This document shows, piece by piece, positions 46,947-55,392 of a stretch of 64,000 nt of DNA. The stretch is from Pseudomonas helleri (GTDB lineage: Bacteria; Pseudomonadota; Gammaproteobacteria; Pseudomonadales; Pseudomonadaceae): NCBI RefSeq assembly GCF_001043025.1, contig NZ_JYLD01000007.1:1-64000 (forward strand), given 5' to 3'. How positions within the stretch are numbered: position 1 is the first letter of the stretch; every line of letters starts with the position of its first letter. The notes beneath the pieces were generated by a model. It saw only the letters and a program-made list of their open reading frames with translations. It made no database searches and was not told the origin of the DNA. The translations under genes were made by a program, and so were the position numbers.

Positions 46947-47225
46947 ATGAAGGTGCTTTGGGGACTGGGGAAGGTGCTGACGTTGTTGTTCTGGGTGGTC
47001 GTTGCGATCAACGTTTTCAAACCCTTGAGCAATCCGTTCGACCTGCTGATCAACCTGGCAGGTAGTCTGCTGTTTTTGACTCATTTGCTTGAGCTGCTGC
47101 TGTTCAATAGCAGCCTGCAAGGGCGCCCACATCCTTGGCGTGACCGACTGTACATTCTTTTAGTGGGCATCCTGCACGTGCAAACCCTCCCTAAATCTTC
47201 AGGCCAGGACAACAGTCATGCGTAA
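46947..47225 (+). CDS. DUF1145-family small membrane protein
   Basis: A 92-residue protein with two or three membrane helices (LGKVLTLLFWVVVAINVFKP, LLINLAGSLLFLTHLLELLL, LYILLVGILHVQTL). The pattern matches the DUF1145 family of gamma-proteobacterial inner-membrane proteins with no known function. It overlaps the next gene by 8 bases, so the two are expressed together. It follows the toxin-like gene by 130 bases with no evident terminator between them. Confidence 0.8.
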   Translation: MKVLWGLGKVLTLLFWVVVAINVFKPLSNPFDLLINLAGSLLFLTHLLELLLFNSSLQGRPHPWRDRLYILLVGILHVQTLPKSSGQDNSHA

Positions 47226-47976
47226 GTTATGTTTAATGGCAGCCCTTTGCAGTCCGTTTGCCCATGCCGAGGTGGTGCAGGTCGAGGCTAACTCGATGAT
47301 GCGTCTGCCCGCGAATGTGGCCGTTCTGACACTCGAAAAACTCGATGTAGCGGACTACGGCACTCTGCTGATTCCGGCGGGTGTCAGTCAGGTCAACATT
47401 GATCAACTGCATTTGGGGCATGAGTCACGCATTGTCATCGTGCCGGCCGGGCGTGGGATTGAGCTGCGTGTAGCCAATGCCGAGCTGGGTGAAGGCAGCC
47501 AGATCAGCACGCGCGGTGCAGCGGGGACGTTTGAAAAACCGGCCAGACCTGCCCGTGATCTGAGCCTGAGAATCGAAGCGTTGCAGGCCGATCAACTGTC
47601 CATTGACGCCCGTGGCGGCACTGGCGCACCGGGTTTTGTCGGGCTTGATGGTGGCAATGGCGCTGAACCGGGTTGCACCTGGGGATCAGCCGGAGCAGGC
47701 GCCAATGGTGACGACGGCGGTAATGGGCATCAGGGCGCTGCGGGCGCACAGGTACGGGTCGAACTGCCCCGAGACTTCCCCGATGATCAGATCAAAGTAC
47801 TGGTCGATGGCGGTGCAGGCGGCAAACCCGGCGCGGCCGGCCGGGCAGGTGCGGGTGGCAAATCCAAAGGCTGCATTGTTTACCGTGCCGATGGCGGCAA
47901 ATCGGGTCGCCCGGGTCAAACCGGGCAACCGGGTGATGCTGGCCCGGCAGGCGCCGTGACCGTCCAGCGGTTGTAA
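47218..47976 (+). CDS. Secreted collagen-like Gly-rich protein
   Basis: A 252-residue protein with a signal peptide (cleavage after AHA, about residue 17). A beta-type region of about 110 residues leads to Gly-X-Y-like, Gly/Ala/Asp-rich stretches: GAPGFVGLDGGNGAEPGC, GAGANGDDGGNGHQGAAGA and GRPGQTGQPGDAGPAGA. Two cysteines lie within the Gly-rich part. It may form an extracellular or periplasmic fibre-like or rigid structure. It is translationally coupled to the DUF1145 gene, so a membrane helper role for that protein is possible but unproven. A repeat cluster follows the stop. Confidence 0.8.
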   Translation: MRKLCLMAALCSPFAHAEVVQVEANSMMRLPANVAVLTLEKLDVADYGTLLIPAGVSQVNIDQLHLGHESRIVIVPAGRGIELRVANAELGEGSQISTRGAAGTFEKPARPARDLSLRIEALQADQLSIDARGGTGAPGFVGLDGGNGAEPGCTWGSAGAGANGDDGGNGHQGAAGAQVRVELPRDFPDDQIKVLVDGGAGGKPGAAGRAGAGGKSKGCIVYRADGGKSGRPGQTGQPGDAGPAGAVTVQRL

Positions 47977-47992
47977 GAAACGCCCACGTCTC

Positions 47993-48235
47993 GCGATTTT
48001 TAAACATCAAAAGATCGCGAGGCAAGCTCGCTCCTGTCAAACATGAAATAAGTGATTGATTCTAAAGGCCCTGTAGGAGCGAGCTTGCTCGCGATCTTTT
48101 GATCTTTATCTAAGAGCACCCTTCTCCCTAGCCCTCTCCCGAAGGAGAGGGAACCGATTGGGGGGATGCTTACGATATTCGCTGTCCTGTTTGATGCGCG
48201 ACAGCGCGGCGTCGAAGACGGGGCGGCCACTCCTA
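47993..48235 (+). repeat. REP half-site and composite repeat copy 2
   Basis: From 47993 a partial hairpin (CGCGATTTTTAAACATCAAAAGATCGCG) continues into GAGGCAAGCTCGCTCCTG. From 48036 begins a unit of about 200 bases, TCAAACATGAAATAAGTGAT..., containing the composite repeat 48074-48236 that copies the window start (114-278), including the CTCTCCCGAAGGAGAG palindrome. The 753-base gap 47977-48729 holds no convincing gene. Confidence 0.78.
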
Positions 48236-48712
48236 TCAAACACAAAATAAGTAATTGATTCCTAAGGTCTTGTAGGAGCGAGCTTGTCTCGCGATCTTTT
48301 GATCTTGATCTGGCTTTTGATCTTGATCTAAGAGGCCCCGTTAAACCACGCTGGCCGAGCGCAGGTTTTGCGCAGAGGGTAACCCGGCAGGACGCCGGGT
48401 TAGCCGTGACACGGCCAGGGATGGTTGATCGCAAGGCCTGTGGTGAGGGCATGCCGAGCCACAGCGAGGCACCGAGGGGTTGGGGCAAAAAGCGTTTGGC
48501 CACTTTGCGCTTTTCAAAGTGGCACGGCGTAAGGCCGGAATTCTAAGTGGCCGTTACCGCAGCAACGGATATGTACCCAAGAATCCCGAGGTGGATGGTT
48601 TTTACGGCTGCACGCAGCCGATCGCAGCCTTCGTACCTCGTCAGCGACTACAGTAACCTGTTTGCTGCGCGACAGCGCGGCGTCGTAGACGGGGGCGGCA
48701 ACTCCTACAGTT
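48236..48712 (+). repeat. Composite repeat copy 3 with an exchanged interior
   Basis: It begins with a second copy of the linker (TCAAACACAAAATAAGTAAT) and the REP unit at 48273, and ends with the same GCGACAGCGCGGCGTCG...CTCCTACA block at 48664-48711. Between them about 300 bases differ from copies 1 and 2 and contain several palindromes (AACCCGGCAGGACGCCGGGTT; CACTTTGCGCTTTTCAAAGTG). Gene-free; it looks modular. Confidence 0.72.
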
Positions 48713-48729
48713 AGGAGGTAGCGACCCCT

Positions 48730-49194
48730 TCAAAACATCGGGCGCGCCCCGGCAATCGCCACCAGCGCGAGACCTATTAGCAAGTTGCACCCGACCAGGC
48801 GGCGAATCCGCCCCATCACCGCCGCGCCTGCCGCCCATTCCTGAGCCTCAACGGCCTTGCGCAATTCGGGCAGTTGCAGTGATTGAATGCGGATAAACAG
48901 GGCGACCATGACGATGTACACGCCCATCATGATCTGCACATAACGGGGCGCCGTTTCGAACCCGCTAAAGCGCATGTGCAGCAGGCCGACACCGCTTATC
49001 GGCAAAATAACCACCGCGACCCACACCCAGCCAAAAAAACGTTGAAACACTTCAACCCACAGTTTTAGCCGGGCAGGCCCTTCAAGGGCCGTCATTGCGG
49101 CGGGGCGCAGGATCATCCAGGCGAAAAACATCCCGCCCACCCAGATCAGGGCCGCCAGTAAATGCAGGCTGTAAGTAACAGCGAAGGTGGTCAT
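48730..49194 (-). CDS. CopD-like integral membrane protein
   Basis: A 154-residue protein with four membrane helices. The first is YSLHLLAALIWVGGMFFAWM, with His and Trp-Val-Gly-Gly as in CopD/DUF-type families that may bind haem or copper at paired His residues. The later loop VFQRFFGWVWVAVV is also typical. It is divergent from dinG. Function is uncharacterised; copper resistance should not be assumed. Confidence 0.8.
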   Translation of the reverse strand: MTTFAVTYSLHLLAALIWVGGMFFAWMILRPAAMTALEGPARLKLWVEVFQRFFGWVWVAVVILPISGVGLLHMRFSGFETAPRYVQIMMGVYIVMVALFIRIQSLQLPELRKAVEAQEWAAGAAVMGRIRRLVGCNLLIGLALVAIAGARPMF

Positions 49195-49292
49195 TGGGGT
49201 ACTCCGTTCGGCGCAGGATCAATTAGCGGGGTATGATAGCGGCCATTCGAACCACTGAAAATTTATCCAGCGTTTCTTGCGCCCGAAGAACC

Positions 49293-51437
49293 ATGATTAG
49301 TACCGAACTCAAATCCCAGATCCAGGGCGCTTATTCGCGTTTTCTCGAAGCCAAGAGCCTCAAGCCGCGCTATGGCCAGCGTCTGATGATTGCTGAAGTC
49401 GCCAAAGTGCTGGGCGATATCGATACCGACGAAGAAAACCATCGTACCGGCGACCCGGCGGTGGTTGCCGTTGAAGCGGGCACCGGTACCGGTAAAACCG
49501 TGGCTTACAGCATGGCCGCCATTCCGACCGCCAAGGCTGCGGGCAAGCGCCTGGTGATTGCCACGGCAACTGTCGCCCTGCAGGAGCAGATTGTCTACAA
49601 AGACCTCCCGGATCTGATGCGCAACAGCGGGCTGAATTTCAGCTTTGCGCTGGCCAAGGGTCGTGGGCGTTACATGTGCCTGTCCAAACTCGACATGCTG
49701 CTGCAAGAAGGCCACGCGCAAACCGCGACCGCGCAGCTGTTTGAAGAGGAAGGCTTCAAGATTGAAGTCGACGAAGCCAGCCAAAAACTGTTTACCAGCA
49801 TGATCGAAAAGCTGGCCGGCAATAAATGGGACGGTGACCGCGACAGCTGGCCCCAGGCGCTGGAAGACCAGGACTGGGCGCGCCTGACCACTGATCACAG
49901 CCAGTGCACCAGCCGCCATTGCCCGAACTTCGGTCAGTGCGCCTTTTACAAGGCCCGCGAAGGCATGGGCAAGGTTGATGTGATCGTCACCAACCACGAC
50001 ATGGTGCTGGCTGACCTGGCGTTGGGCGGTGGCGCGGTTTTGCCTGACCCGCGTGACACGCTCTATGTGTTCGACGAAGGTCACCACCTGCCAGACAAAG
50101 CCATCGGTCACTTTGCCCACTACACCCGTTTGCGCTCGACCGCTGACTGGCTGGAGCAAACCGGCAAAAACCTCACCAAACTGCTCGCTCAGCATCCGTT
50201 GCCGGGCGACTTGGGGCGTTTGCTGGAGCAAGTACCGGAGCTGACCAAAGAGATCAAGGCCCAGCAGCAATTCATGTTCAGCGCCTGTGAGCAAATCGCT
50301 GACTTCAAGGTCGGCGAAGAGCCAGAAGGCCGTGAACGCCCGCGCCACCGTTTTGTGGGTGGCGTGATCCCTGATCACCTGCGTGAAATGGGCATTGAAC
50401 TGAAGAAGGGCTTTTCACGCCTGACCGACGTGTTCACCCGTTTGACCGACCTGCTCAAGGACGGCATGGAAGGGGAGGTCAACATCGGCATCTCCAGCCA
50501 GCAGGCCGAGGAATGGTATCCGCTGTTCGGCAGCCTGCTGTCGCGGGCTCAGGGCAACTGGGAACTGTGGACGGCCTTCACCACTGAAGACCCGGAAGAC
50601 AACCCGCCGATGGCGCGCTGGCTGACCCTGGCTGAAAGTGGTTCGCTGTTCGACATCGAGGTCAACGCCAGCCCGATTCTGGCCGCCGAGATGCTGCGTC
50701 GTAACCTGTGGAACGTGGCCTACGGTGCGCTGGTGACCTCGGCGACGCTGACCGCACTGGGCACGTTTGATCGCTTCCGCATGCGCGCCGGTTTGCCGAA
50801 AACCGCAGTCACAGCGATTGTGCCGAGCCCGTTCCATCACGCCGATGCGGGAGTGTTGCGTGTACCGGACCTCAAGGCTGACCCGCGCGATGCGACTGCG
50901 CACACGGCGGCGATCATTCGTGATCTGCCGGGGCTGGTAGAAGGTTCGCGCGGCACGTTGGTGCTGTTCTCTTCACGCAAGCAAATGCAGGACGTTTTCG
51001 ACGGCCTGGAGCGTGACTGGCGCAAGCAAGTGTTTATCCAGGGCAACTTGTCCAAGCAAGAGACCCTGAATAAACACAAGGCGCGGGTGGATGGCGGCGA
51101 CTCCAGCGTGTTGTTCGGACTGGCCAGTTTTGCCGAGGGTGTGGACTTGCCCGGTGCTTATTGCGAGCACGTAGTCATCGCCAAAATCCCCTTCTCGGTG
51201 CCCGATGATCCCGTTGAAGCGGCCTTGGCAGAATGGATCGAAGCCCGTGGCGGTAATCCCTTCATGGAGATTTCAGTGCCCGATGCATCGCTCAAGCTGG
51301 TACAGGCCTGCGGGCGTTTGCTGCGTACCGAACAGGACCGCGGCACCATCACATTGCTCGATCGGCGGCTGGTGACCCAGCGCTATGGCAAGGCGATTCT
51401 GAATGCCTTGCCGCCGTTTCGACGCGAAATTTCATAA
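49293..51437 (+). CDS. dinG: ATP-dependent DNA helicase DinG
   Basis: A 714-residue XPD-like superfamily 2 helicase that unwinds 5'-tailed and R-loop structures. Walker A is EAGTGTGKT and the DEAH box appears as VFDEGHHL. The [4Fe-4S] cysteines are in RYMCLSK and CTSRHCPNFGQC. The C-terminal helicase motifs include LVLFSSRKQM and QACGRLLRTEQDRG. The start MISTELKSQIQGAY at 49293 is chosen as family-like; twenty residues further upstream are in frame but unrelated. Length is normal. Its presence beside the CopD-like and agarase-like genes follows the P. aeruginosa order. Confidence 0.96.
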   Translation: MISTELKSQIQGAYSRFLEAKSLKPRYGQRLMIAEVAKVLGDIDTDEENHRTGDPAVVAVEAGTGTGKTVAYSMAAIPTAKAAGKRLVIATATVALQEQIVYKDLPDLMRNSGLNFSFALAKGRGRYMCLSKLDMLLQEGHAQTATAQLFEEEGFKIEVDEASQKLFTSMIEKLAGNKWDGDRDSWPQALEDQDWARLTTDHSQCTSRHCPNFGQCAFYKAREGMGKVDVIVTNHDMVLADLALGGGAVLPDPRDTLYVFDEGHHLPDKAIGHFAHYTRLRSTADWLEQTGKNLTKLLAQHPLPGDLGRLLEQVPELTKEIKAQQQFMFSACEQIADFKVGEEPEGRERPRHRFVGGVIPDHLREMGIELKKGFSRLTDVFTRLTDLLKDGMEGEVNIGISSQQAEEWYPLFGSLLSRAQGNWELWTAFTTEDPEDNPPMARWLTLAESGSLFDIEVNASPILAAEMLRRNLWNVAYGALVTSATLTALGTFDRFRMRAGLPKTAVTAIVPSPFHHADAGVLRVPDLKADPRDATAHTAAIIRDLPGLVEGSRGTLVLFSSRKQMQDVFDGLERDWRKQVFIQGNLSKQETLNKHKARVDGGDSSVLFGLASFAEGVDLPGAYCEHVVIAKIPFSVPDDPVEAALAEWIEARGGNPFMEISVPDASLKLVQACGRLLRTEQDRGTITLLDRRLVTQRYGKAILNALPPFRREIS

Positions 51438-51534
51438 GTGCAAGCCGGCGTCCATGCCGGCCTTGCTGTCGTCTATGCTGTGAGCTTCAAAGCCTCACAG
51501 GCCGTATTTGGCCGTTAGGGAGAACCAGATTCAT

Positions 51535-53886
51535 ATGATTCGCCGTTCACTGTCTGCAGCTTTTGCGTTGCTGGTCACGACCCCGCTGTTGGCGGCGCCT
51601 GCCGGTCAACAAACCCTGTTCAATTTCGTTCGCCCGGCCGATGTGGTGCAAGTGGCGACCGTGGATGCGAACTTGCCGCAGTACAACGCAGAGCAAACGG
51701 CGGAAGGTGAAGTACTGCGTCGTGTGACCTTTAACCCGGCCGCGGCCCCCAGCTTGCGCCTGACCCCGCAAGCCGGTGTGTGGGACTGGTCGCAATCGGG
51801 AATGATGACCCTGCGTATCCAAAACGCCATGAACTGGGCCCTCACGCTCGATGTGACGGTGCAGAGCAAGGACGGCAAGACCCTCACCAGTCGTGTTGAC
51901 CTGCCGGCCGGCCCTGCGCAAACCCTGTTGCTGCCGTTGCAGGCCAACTCTCCCCGCAGCCAGGGCATGCGCGCAGGCCCGCCGATGCCAATGACTATCG
52001 AGGGGCAACGCAGTTTGCTGGCCAGCAGCCAGGGCGAAATTGACCGCAGTCAAGTGGTCTCGGTGACGTTGTCGATTCCGCAGCCCAATGCCGCGCAAAG
52101 CATCCTTCTGGAGCGCTTCGGTGTGCAGGACGGCGCGGGTGTGATCAAGACCGTTTATGGCTCGATTGTCGATGGCTACGGCCAGTCCACTCGGGCCAAA
52201 TGGCCAGAGCGTGTGTCCAGCGATGAGCAGCTTAAAGCCGCAGCAGCCAAAGAGCAGCAGCAGCTCAAAGGCTGGCTGGCGGCGCGCAGCGGGTTGGATC
52301 AGTACGGCGGGTTGCTCAAAGGCCCTGCGTTTGACGCGTCGGGTTTTTTCCGCACAGAAAAGCGTAATGGTCGCTGGTACCTGGTCACCCCTGAAGGTCA
52401 TCCGTTTTATTCGTTGGGCCTGAACGCCGTTACCGCAGAGGACAGCCAGACCTACGTGACTGGGCGTGAGTGGATGTTTACCGATTTGCCCAAGCCCGGT
52501 GCGCCTTTGGCCGGTTATTACGGGACTTCGGATCATGACAGCAACAATGGCTCCTCCCAGGGGCGGGCGTTTGATTCGGGGCACTGGTACAACTTCTACG
52601 CGGCCAACTTGCAGCGCCTCTACGGTGAGCCGTGTGCGGTCGGCAAAACTGAGCCGGGCGCCGATCCCTCAATTCCTTGTGCCCCTGAAGCCTTTGATGC
52701 CAAGCGTTGGCAGGCTCACACCCTGGATCGCCTGCAAGCCTGGGGTTTTAACACGATCGGTAACTGGAGCGACCCGGCGCTGGGCCTTAACGACCGCGTG
52801 CCTTACACCTTGCCGTTGTCGATTGTGGGTGATTACAACAGCATCAGTACCGGCACCGATTGGTGGGGCGGCATGCCCGATCCGTTTGACCCGCGCTTTG
52901 CCATGGCCACCGAACGCGCAGTGGCGATTGCCGCCCGTGATCACCGTGATGACCCGTGGCTGATCGGCTACTTTGCCGATAACGAACTGGCGTGGGCTGG
53001 CGGCGGTGACGACCCTCAGTCACGTTTTGCCCTGGCGTTGGGTACCTTGCGCATGACCACGGATGCGCCGGCCAAGCGTGCGTTCCTCAAGCAACTGCGC
53101 GACAAGTACCGTAACCAGCAAGGTCTGTCCAAAGCCTGGGGTGTTGATATCCCGGCGTGGGAGTTGATGGAAGATCCGGGGTTCAACGGCCCGCTGCCGA
53201 ATGCAGAGCATCCGGAAATTGAAGCGGATTACACCTACTTCCAGAAAGTCTTTGCCGATACGTACTTCAAGACCATCTCCGATTCGCTGAAATGGCATGC
53301 GCCGAATCACTTGTTGCTGGGCGGGCGCTTTGCCGTGAGCACCCCTGAGGCCGTGGCGTCGTGCGCGCAGTATTGCGACGTGCTGAGCTTCAACTTCTAC
53401 ACCCTGCAACCGCAGGACGGTTATGACTTCGCCATGCTGCGTGAACTGAACAAGCCGGTAATGATCACCGAGTTCAACTTCGGCTCCCGCGACCGTGGCC
53501 CGTTTTGGGGCGGCGTGACTGAAGTGGCCAGTGAAGAAGCACGTGGCCCGGCGTATGCCAAGTTCATTAAGCAGGCCGTGGCCGAACCGTCGATTGTCGG
53601 GGTTCACTGGTTCCAGTACCTGGACCAGCCGGTAACCGGTCGCTTGCTTGATGGTGAAAACGGCCACTTCGGCATGATCGGCATCACCGACCTGCCGTTC
53701 ACCGGTTTTGTCGACAGCGTGCGCAAGACCAACTTGCAAGCACTTGACCAGTTGGGCCAGGAGGCGGCTAAAGCCCAGGTTGACGCCGACAAAACCCTCA
53801 AAGCTCCGGTGCAAACCCCACAAGACGCCAACGGCGGCCGCTCTGGTGCGGGCCATGCAGGCGGGCATTCGGGCAAAGGTCACTGA
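51535..53886 (+). CDS. Agarase-like glycoside hydrolase
   Basis: A 783-residue exported protein; signal peptide about 1-22 (ending LLAAPA). The start at ATG 51535 has AGGGAG fourteen bases upstream; an earlier in-frame start lacks one. An N-terminal beta-sandwich of about 230 residues precedes a TIM-barrel. Family landmarks are GRWYLVTPEGHPFYSLGLNAV, the likely acid/base Glu in YFADNELAWAG and the likely nucleophile Glu in VMITEFNFGSRD. This is the arrangement of beta-agarase-like GH-A clan enzymes; the true substrate in a non-marine Pseudomonas is unknown. The C-terminus is Gly/His-rich. A short gap leads to two esterase genes. Confidence 0.78.
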   Translation: MIRRSLSAAFALLVTTPLLAAPAGQQTLFNFVRPADVVQVATVDANLPQYNAEQTAEGEVLRRVTFNPAAAPSLRLTPQAGVWDWSQSGMMTLRIQNAMNWALTLDVTVQSKDGKTLTSRVDLPAGPAQTLLLPLQANSPRSQGMRAGPPMPMTIEGQRSLLASSQGEIDRSQVVSVTLSIPQPNAAQSILLERFGVQDGAGVIKTVYGSIVDGYGQSTRAKWPERVSSDEQLKAAAAKEQQQLKGWLAARSGLDQYGGLLKGPAFDASGFFRTEKRNGRWYLVTPEGHPFYSLGLNAVTAEDSQTYVTGREWMFTDLPKPGAPLAGYYGTSDHDSNNGSSQGRAFDSGHWYNFYAANLQRLYGEPCAVGKTEPGADPSIPCAPEAFDAKRWQAHTLDRLQAWGFNTIGNWSDPALGLNDRVPYTLPLSIVGDYNSISTGTDWWGGMPDPFDPRFAMATERAVAIAARDHRDDPWLIGYFADNELAWAGGGDDPQSRFALALGTLRMTTDAPAKRAFLKQLRDKYRNQQGLSKAWGVDIPAWELMEDPGFNGPLPNAEHPEIEADYTYFQKVFADTYFKTISDSLKWHAPNHLLLGGRFAVSTPEAVASCAQYCDVLSFNFYTLQPQDGYDFAMLRELNKPVMITEFNFGSRDRGPFWGGVTEVASEEARGPAYAKFIKQAVAEPSIVGVHWFQYLDQPVTGRLLDGENGHFGMIGITDLPFTGFVDSVRKTNLQALDQLGQEAAKAQVDADKTLKAPVQTPQDANGGRSGAGHAGGHSGKGH

Positions 53887-53992
53887 TATTTCTGATTAGC
53901 GGCGATACATTTTGTCGCACCAGGGGGCTTTGAGCTTCACTTCTTGGCGTCGGCGACTAAGGTTTGCGTTCCAATTGAAGGGAATCAAACCA

Positions 53993-55138
53993 ATGGACGC
54001 AAAAGGATCGTGTGACAGTCGGTTTGCTGCGGTGCAGCAAGCCTTCGAAGAAATCTTTGATGACCCCCAGGAGCGCGGTGCTGGGCTGTGCATCCAGGTC
54101 GGCGGCGAGACGGTAGTCGACCTGTGGGCGGGCGTGGCGGATTTAGAAAGGACCAAGCCCTGGAACCGGGACACGCTGGTCAATACCTACTGCGCGATAA
54201 AACCTTTTACTGCGGTAGCCACCTTGATGTTGGTGGAAGAGGGCAAGCTGGCGCTTGATCAGCCAATTTGCCATTACTGGCCCGAGTTTGCCCAGGGCGG
54301 CAAGGATCAGGTCACCTTGCGCCAAGTGTTGTCGCATACCTCCGGGACCCCTGCCTTGCGTTTGCCGAGTCGCACGCCCGAGATGTATGACTGGGATGAG
54401 ATGGTCAAAAAAACAGCCGCAGAGCCATTATGGTGGCAGCCCGGTACAGAACTTGGGTACGGCGCCACGACTTACGGGTGGATTCTCGGTGAATTGATCC
54501 GTCGGGTTGATGGCCGGGAGCCCTGCCGGTTTATTCGCGAGCGCATTACCGAGCCCAATGGATTGGAAGTACAACTGGGAGTGGCTGAACAGGACTTTCA
54601 CAGAATCGCCCACTTTGGCCGGGCTGAAGGGCGTGAAGGTGACAGCTTTGCGATAGCTTTGCGGCATGTGATGTCCAAACAACCCGAGCACGTAGCGACA
54701 CTGGCATTTACCAACCCTGCTGTAGGCCCCAAACAAACCACGGATCCTCGCTGGTGGTCTTACCGTCAACCGGGTGTGAACGGCCATGGCACGGCTCACG
54801 GTCTGGCCGGTTTTTACAGTGCGCTGCTCGGTGGGCGTCTGATTGGCCCTGAACTGCTCAGCGAGTTCACCCGCGAGCACAGCAACAGCATGGATCGCGT
54901 GTTATTGCGCCCGATGCGCTATGGGTTGGGCTGCATGTTGGAGCAGCAAGCTGACCAGGCCGCGTCCAAGTGCATGGGCCCCAATACCTTTGGGCATGTC
55001 GGGTTGGGTGGCCCCGTCAGTTTTGCAGACCCGGAGCGGGATGTGAGCTTTGGTTTTGTGACCACAACCATTGGTAGTCATGTTCTGCTGGATCCGCGTG
55101 TCCGCAAGCTTGCCACGTTGGCCTACGCCGCACTTTAA
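53993..55138 (+). CDS. Beta-lactamase-fold hydrolase with Cys at the nucleophile position
   Basis: A 381-residue class C beta-lactamase/EstB-type protein, start ATG 53993 with AAGGGAA eight bases upstream. The S-x-x-K position reads Cys67-Ala-Ile-Lys70 (codons TGC GCG ATA AAA), while its tandem neighbour has Ser67-Cys-Thr-Lys70. The Tyr motif (TYGWILGELIRR) and the H-x-G element (GHVGLGGPVSF) are kept. There is no signal peptide, so it is cytoplasmic. Without the Ser, esterase or lactamase activity may be lost or altered to a thiol enzyme. It is co-directional with its paralogue of the same length. Confidence 0.85.
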   Translation: MDAKGSCDSRFAAVQQAFEEIFDDPQERGAGLCIQVGGETVVDLWAGVADLERTKPWNRDTLVNTYCAIKPFTAVATLMLVEEGKLALDQPICHYWPEFAQGGKDQVTLRQVLSHTSGTPALRLPSRTPEMYDWDEMVKKTAAEPLWWQPGTELGYGATTYGWILGELIRRVDGREPCRFIRERITEPNGLEVQLGVAEQDFHRIAHFGRAEGREGDSFAIALRHVMSKQPEHVATLAFTNPAVGPKQTTDPRWWSYRQPGVNGHGTAHGLAGFYSALLGGRLIGPELLSEFTREHSNSMDRVLLRPMRYGLGCMLEQQADQAASKCMGPNTFGHVGLGGPVSFADPERDVSFGFVTTTIGSHVLLDPRVRKLATLAYAAL

Positions 55139-55170
55139 CGTTCTCGGGCGGCCTGATAAGTGCTTCAGAT

Positions 55171-55198
55171 TGCGATCTTCAACCCCGTGAAGATCGCA
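55171..55198. terminator. Hairpin between the two hydrolase genes
   Basis: TGCGATCTTCA and TGAAGATCGCA, 11-bp stem, 6-base loop, 33 bases after the first gene. No long T-run. It may end the first message, giving the second gene its own promoter in the remaining 190 bases. Confidence 0.55.
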
Positions 55199-55392
55199 GT
55201 CTCTTGCAGCGTTCGACCAGGCCGCTGCCCCGGACTTTTTCACAAAAAATCCATCTCACGCCTGATACCCTGCGCACCTCGATGAAAATGCCCAGAAATT
55301 GTGCGTTCTGACCGGCTTGCTCTGTTTCAAAATCCTACCGGTACTGGAACAATGCACGCCTTGTAGAGCCATGCTTGATCCAGGAGGTAGGG

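Noticed and set aside
47985..48720. Possible CRISPR array at the repeat cluster
   Set aside because: Repeats are long, inverted and unevenly spaced, without uniform spacers or cas genes.
49263..50378. A 371-codon open frame antisense to dinG
   Set aside because: dinG has all helicase motifs; the antisense product resembles nothing.
51535..53886. True agar-degrading pathway
   Set aside because: Only one agarase-like gene is present, with no carrageenan/agar accessory genes or transporter nearby, so the name reflects the fold only.
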